A stretch of 64,000 nucleotides of DNA, taken from positions 868,001-932,000 of the forward strand of contig BSBK01000881.1 of assembly GCA_027943335.1 (NCBI GenBank), given 5' to 3'. The position numbers were made by a program, and so were the translations under genes. Positions within the stretch are counted from its first letter, which is position 1. Each line of letters starts with the position of its first letter. The notes beneath the pieces are model-generated. The model was not told the DNA's origin and made no database searches. It worked only from the letters and a program-made list of their open reading frames with translations. This document shows, piece after piece, positions 58,990 to 64,000 of this stretch. The stretch is from Chamaecyparis obtusa. Its lineage: Eukaryota > Streptophyta > Pinopsida > Cupressales > Cupressaceae.

Positions 58990-59854
58990 TGTTAGGAATA
59001 AGGTGTCTCAACCTTGGATAATTCCTATTCTTATTATTTTTTTTGTAAATGTTTTTTTTGCAAATAATGAAATTAAGTGTGAGTGTACATGTCTAGTTGG
59101 CATGTTGATGTCTCACTCCACTTGATGTGTCGGCATCTTGTGCGTAAGGAGATCATGACTGAAACGGTCATGATGGATTCCTATGATGCATAAGAACTAT
59201 TTAAGGAATGTGCTATGATAGGTGTAAGAGCATCTTATGACTTGGGCCTATTTGGGCACCCAAGAAGAAGTGGTTGGTGTGTGTAAGAGAATATGCCAAA
59301 AATAGGTTGGTATGACAGATTCTCTTACACTTCTCTTGTGACCGTTATTTTTGGCAAATTCTATGACAAGTTGTCATAGTCCATTCTAGGGATGGACACC
59401 TATTCTTGGGATTGCATGTAACAACTGTGTACATGTGGCTTTGTGCATGGGTCTTGGTGGTTGGATGCCAAACTCCTTTTTTGGGTATTTGTTGGGTCCT
59501 GAGGAGTCTATATATATGATGCTGCTTCTATGGGAGAGATATAAGTTTTACTAGTCTCTCATCTCCTAAAAGAACTTGCATTGCAAGTGTGTTGTAACCT
59601 TTGTGTTGAAGATAATACATTGTGCAGGTTTTGGAGGGGTGGGGTTGTTTTACCGAAAAGTTTTTCCCCACCGGCATATTTTTGTGTTTGTGTTTCAATC
59701 TTCTCTATCTATTTTTTGTATGTATGGTATATGCTACAATATTATTGTTAAGTAGCTTAACGAATCTGAAATTGTAAGGATTTAAAAGAATTTGCACAAT
59801 ACTTTCCTTAAGAGGTTAGTGTAGGAAGTTGTTCCGCACCCAAGTTTCCTTACA
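58990..59854 (+). repeat. 5' LTR of copia element (865 bp)
   Basis: Begins TGTTAGGAATAAGG and ends TTTCCTTACA, giving terminal inverted repeats TGTTAGGAA / TTCCTTACA with one mismatch. A TATATATA box is at 59509-59516. Directly followed by AG and the primer site. Confidence 0.85.
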
Positions 59855-59856
59855 AG

Positions 59857-59868
59857 TGGTATCAGAGC
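59857..59868 (+). promoter_or_regulatory. Primer-binding site of copia element
   Basis: TGGTATCAGAGC, complementary to the 3' end of initiator tRNA-Met, two bases after the LTR end. Confidence 0.9.
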
Positions 59869-59972
59869 CTTATCAACTTTTGATCCTAGTTGTTGGGTAG
59901 GGTTTTTTGAACTAATCTCAAGTTGAGTGGGAGTTTTTTGCAGAGCATTCTGAATCTTATTTGCAAATTGAG

Positions 59973-60790
59973 ATGGTGATTTCTTCATACAGTAGAATGG
60001 AGGTGGAGAAATTTAATGGCACTAATTTCAAGTTGTGGAAACTCAAGATGGAAGACATGCTTGAAGACCGTGATCTATGGGAGGCTACTTCACTTGATGT
60101 GAAACCTACAATGATATCTCAAGTGGATTGGGAGGTCAGGGATCAGAAGGCTAAGGGTCTCATCAAACTCTGTCTAGCAGATGTCATTCTTCTGAATGTT
60201 CTTGATGAGACTACTGCAAATTCTTTGTGGCAATGACTTGGGTCTGTGTATCAGGCCAAATCTCTGGTGAATAAGTTGTTCCTAAGAAAGAAGTTGTATT
60301 CTTTAAGAATGGAGGAAGGTGGATCTGTAACTGATCATCTCAATGCATTCAATTTATTGATTGCATAGTTGGCATCATCCGGTGCCAAGATTGAGGAGGA
60401 GGATCATTGTATGACCCTGCTTTGTTCCTTGCCGAATTCATGGGGCCATCTTGTGATGGCTCTCAGAAGTACTATAGTCACATTCTATATGGATGATGTG
60501 GTGTCTTCACTACTATCTAAGGAGATGCGAAGAAAGACTTTAGATTCATCTAAGGAAGCCCTTGTTGTTCATGGGAGATCCAACGACAGAGGAAAGTAGA
60601 ATGACAACAAGTCAAAGAAGGGTAGATCCAAATCCCGTGGGAGTTCTAAGACTCCTGGAAAGTCCAAGGTGAAATGTTGGAACTGTGATAAAATTGGGCA
60701 CTTTTAGAGGGACTGCAAAGAACTGAAGAATAAGAAGAAAGGCTCAGATTCAGCTTCCGAAAAATCTCAAGATAGAGATGCTTTTATTGC
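59973..60790 (+). pseudogene. copia gag
   Basis: ATG at 59973 (MVISSYSRMEVEKFNG; an internal Met at 59997 is the more family-like start). It contains NFKLWKLKMEDMLEDRDLWE and, after a TGA at 60234, SLVNKLFLRKKLYSLRMEEG, the UBN2-type gag domain. A CCHC knuckle CWNCDKIGHF-x-RDC is near 60676-60717 with a TAG inside it. Further TAG stops occur at about 60367 and 60597. The protein would assemble the particle and bind RNA if intact. Confidence 0.85.
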
Positions 60791-61830
60791 AACTTTGGCA
60801 GCCCATGCATCTAATGATGTGTGGTTGGTAGACTCAGGTGCTTCTTTTCACATGACCTCTCATCAAAACTGGTTCTCAAAATATGAAGAGTTTGATGGTG
60901 GAAAGGTGTACTTGGGTGATGATTCTCACCTAAAGATAGTTGGACGCAGAAGGGTCACTATCAGATTTCTTGATGGACAAGTAAAGGGAATCAACGGAGT
61001 TATGCACATTCTAGGTTTGGCACAAAACCTATTATCTGTAAGTATGTTGAATGATGTAGGTGTGCAAGTTGTCTTTTCAAAAGATGGATGCAAGATGATG
61101 AGAGGTTCTATGGTGCTCGCTAGAGGTACTAGGAGAGGTACTTTGTTTCAACTTGAAGCATGCATTGCTCAATGCAATAGTTCTTCTATTTCAAAGAAGA
61201 GAGTGGCTATCACTTCATCCCCACCATCTGAACAATCAGTAAAGAAGACTATGGCAATGGGTTCTGATGGTAGTGTAGTAAGTGTACCTAAGGGTGCAAA
61301 CACTTTGGAAGGAAAGCTTCCTACAGAAAAGATGATGTTGTGGCATATGAGATTTGGCCACATTGGTGAGAAGGGTCTTAGGACCCTGAAAAATAAAAAC
61401 CTCATTGAGGGGTTAAATGATTGCAATCTCAAGTTTGACTTCTGTGAACACTATGTCTATGGTAAACAAAATCATGTTCAGTTTTACTCTAGTTCTCACA
61501 AATCTTCTGATGTTTTGGATCTTATTCATTCTGATGTATTTGGTCCTGTAAAAGTTCCTTCAATCTCCAAGTCTGTATTTTTTGTATCTTTCATAGATGA
61601 TTACATAGAAGGACTTGGATTTATTTCCTTAAAAGTAAGACACAAGTCTTTAGTCGGTTCAAGGAATTTAAAGCCCTTGTAGAGAATCAAACTAGTAAGA
61701 AGATTAAGTGTGTGAAAATTGATAATGGTGGTGATTTTTGCTCAGTAGAGTTTGAACAGTTCTATAAAGAATGAGGTATTGAGAGGCATAAGACAACTCC
61801 TTATACCCTACAGCAAAATGGAGTTGCAGA
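60791..61830 (+). pseudogene. copia protease and integrase N-terminal half
   Basis: Protease: VWLVDSGASFHMTSHQNWF with the DSGA active site. Then the GAG-pre-integrase zinc finger: LWHMRFGHIGEKGLRTL followed by FDFCEHYVYGKQ, where the second Cys of the usual CxxC is Tyr. The integrase core begins LIHSDVFGPVKVPS and FVSFIDDY; a frameshift near 61610 follows and the core continues in another frame with KIDNGGDF (second Asp) and QQNGVAERMNRTL (Glu, 61808-61850). Confidence 0.85.
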
Positions 61831-63999
61831 GAGAATGAATAGGACACTGATGGAGAAGGCTAGGAGTATGCTTAGTGGAGCTGGTTTAGAACAAAGGTTT
61901 TGGGCTGAAGCTATGGCCACTGCTTGCTATCTAGTTAATAGATCTCCTACATCAACTCTTGCTACTAAGACACCCATGGAGGTGTGGTCTGGTAAGAAGC
62001 CTTCAATTAGACATCTTCGTGTTTTTGGTTGTGAAGCTTATGCACATGTTCCAAAGGAGAAAAGATCTAAGTTGGAAAACAAAGTTGTCAAATGTATTTT
62101 CATCAGATACAGTGTTGGTGTGAAAGGATACAAGCTTTGGGATCCTGTGACTAGTAAGGTGTTGTATAGTAGAAATGTTATTTTTAGAGAGCTAACATCT
62201 TCTCCTATTATGCTACAACCAGATGAAAAAGAAAAGGAAAAAGATGTCGTTCAGTTGCCTCCTACCCCTGAGAAGACTGAACAGAGGGACCATGTTGGTT
62301 CTAATGATGAGGAGAGCTCTAGCGGCTCTGATAGTTCGGAAGAAGAGGAAGAAAAACCTCAACCTCAGCCCTTGAGGAGATCCACGAGAGAAAGAAAGAA
62401 AACAGAAAGGTTTGGTTATTCTATGTTAGATTCTAGTTGTGCTTTTGCTTTGATTACTAACATTGATGAGCCTAGATCTGTGAAAGAGGCTTTGGGCATG
62501 GAAGATGCAGGTTCTTGGATTGAGGCTATGGATGATGGGATGGCTTCATTGGAGAAAAACAAAACTTGGGACCTTGTACCTTTTCCTAAAGGGAGAAAAT
62601 TTTTTGGATGTAAATGGGTGTTCAAGAAGAAATTTTGTGCAGATGGCAGTGTTGAAAGGTACAAAGCTAGATTGGTTGCAAAGGGGTATTCACAAGTAGA
62701 GGGAATAGATTATGGTGAAATATTCTCTCTTGTTGCAAAGTTGACATCCATTAGATTTCTATTATCTCTTGTTGCATCATATGATTTAGAGATAGAACAA
62801 ATGGATGTGAAGACAGCTTTCCTTCATGGTGATTTGGAGGAAGAGATTTATATGTCACAGCCTGAGCACTACATTGTTAAAGGTAAAGAATCCTTAGTTT
62901 ACAGATTAAAGAAATCTCTATATGGTTTGAAGCAATCTCCTAGGATGTGGTACCTTAAGTTTGATGCCTTTGTGTTGTCAATTGGATTTGTAAGATTGAA
63001 ATCAGATCATTGTGTTTATTTCAAACTTGAAAATGATCGCCTTCTTATTGTTGCATTATATGTTGATGATATGTTGTTGTTTGGGAAGGGTAAGGGTATG
63101 ATTTCTGATTTTAAATCTTAGTTGTCAGCACAATTTGAGATGAAAGATCTTGGGGTAGCTAGGTACATCTTGGGTATGGAAATTAGTAGAGATAGGTCTA
63201 ACAAAAAACTTTGGTTGAGTCCGAGTAAGTATGTGAAGTCTATGTTGGACAGGTTCAGCATGGCAGATTGTAGACCACTTTGTGTTCCTATTTCTGTGGG
63301 AACAAAGTTATCTATAGATGATTGTCCAAAATCTCCTAGTGAGGTGGAGGACATGAGTAGAGTACCTTATGCTAGTGTAGTTGGCAATCTTATGTATGCT
63401 ATGGTTTGTACTAGACCAAACATTGCCCAAGCAGTGGGAGTCCTGATTCGGTTTATGGCTAACCTTGGATGAGTACATTGGGATGCAATTAAGTGAGTAT
63501 TTAGATATTTGAGGGGTACATTAGATTACTCCATATGTTATCATGGTAACTCTTCTAGATCTCTGCATTCAGTTTGTATTCATGGGTTTGTGGATTCAGA
63601 TTGGGTAGGTGATATTAATAGCAGGAGATCCACCAGTGCTTATGTGTTCACTATGTTTGGTGGTGCTATTAGTTGGATGAGTAAGTGACAACCTGTGGTT
63701 TCTTTGTCCACTATAGAAGCTAAGTACATGGCCGCTACTCATGCTTGTAAGGAAGCCATTTGGCTTAGGAGATTGTGTTCTGATGTTGGTGTTGATGCAG
63801 AATAGATTACTATTTGGTGTGACAGTCAAAGCGTTAGTTGCCTTGTGAAGAATCCAACTTTCCTTGCCAAAATGAAGCACATTGATGTGCAGTTTCACTT
63901 TGTGAGAGATATGGTGGAAGATGGAAAGGTAAATTTGGAGAAGGTAGATACTGTGAAGAATGTTGCAGATGCATTAATGAAACCAGTGGGCACTGAGAA
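61831..63999 (+). pseudogene. copia integrase C-terminal part, reverse transcriptase and RNase H
   Basis: From 61835 the frame is open for 428 codons: NRTLMEKARSMLSG, FGCEAYAHVPKEKRSKLENK, an acidic/serine spacer, then RT with KARLVAKGYSQVEGIDY, MDVKTAFLHGDLEEEIYM, LYGLKQSPRMWY and LYVDDMLLFG. YVDD is intact. A TAG at 63119 interrupts, then FEMKDLGVARYILGMEI and NLMYAMVCTRPNIAQAV. RNase H follows (GFVDSDWVGDINSRRSTSAY, STIEAKYMAATHA, CDSQSVSCLVKNP, MKHIDVQFHF), with stops, to the window end. Confidence 0.9.
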
Positions 64000-64000
64000 G

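Larger units (their letters stand above)
58990..63999 (+). mobile_element. Ty1/copia retrotransposon (Tork/Tnt1-like), 3' end outside window
   Basis: 5' LTR 58990-59854, primer site 59857, gag from 59973, then protease, integrase, RT and RNase H in copia order up to the window end. Stop codons and one clear frameshift (near 61610) inactivate it. The 5-bp target candidate is ATTAA (58985-58989); the other side is out of view. Lineage assignment rests on the gag start wording and is tentative. Confidence 0.9.

Overview
The window looks like plant nuclear DNA, most likely from a large-genome seed plant; a gymnosperm is my best guess. The reasons are one intact plant-type transporter gene standing alone in tens of kilobases of AT-rich sequence, plus nested, heavily decayed LTR retrotransposons of Ty3/gypsy and Ty1/copia type. 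There is no bacterial-style gene packing and no CRISPR. The organism is inferred, not proven.

Layout. 1-15559: a minus-strand Ty3/gypsy element (RT, protease, gag, leader, primer site, 1.28-kb LTR), followed by a rearranged second copy of its gag, LTR and outer flank. That second gag is split by an LTR-like insertion with a GGTAC target duplication, which itself carries a further insertion. 15560-24180: AT-rich, gene-poor, with a short LINE ORF1 relic near 22.4 kb. 24180-26280: a degenerate tandem repeat field. 26307-28040 (minus): the only intact host gene, an intronless AZG-type adenine/guanine permease of 577 residues with a TATA box about 100 bp upstream of its ATG. 28200-30590: AT-rich spacer. 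30592-33299: 3' half of a decayed Tat-like gypsy element, cut off inside its integrase at 33300.

33300-55325 is the most unusual part: a Tat/Ogre-like gypsy element on the plus strand. Its gag-pol (42967-51416) carries protease, then a second 'archaeal-type' RNase H, then RT, RNase H and integrase, so the extra RNase H lies before RT. Upstream of gag lies about 9.6 kb that begins as an LTR, contains an array of imperfect palindromes and hairpins (33752-36020) and then a decayed extra ORF of about 1,250 codons (37690-41494). Much of this block recurs after pol (51581-55325). A primer-binding-site-like TGGCGACTCTG sits at 42901, just before gag, so one reading is a giant LTR that itself encodes an ORF. 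The alternative is two elements recombined in tandem.

55387-55543 is a long (TA)n tract. 55544-58989 is a coding-free LTR element on the minus strand (polypurine tract, 1.2-kb internal part, iMet-type primer site), interrupted by a third member of a TGTTAG-start repeat family (others at 10.5-11.8 and 44.2-45.7 kb). 58990-63999 is a Ty1/copia element with a clear 865-bp 5' LTR, iMet primer site, gag, protease, integrase, RT and RNase H, broken by stops and frameshifts and cut by the window end.

All retroelement reading frames are broken, so the only gene I would expect to make a working protein is the purine permease.
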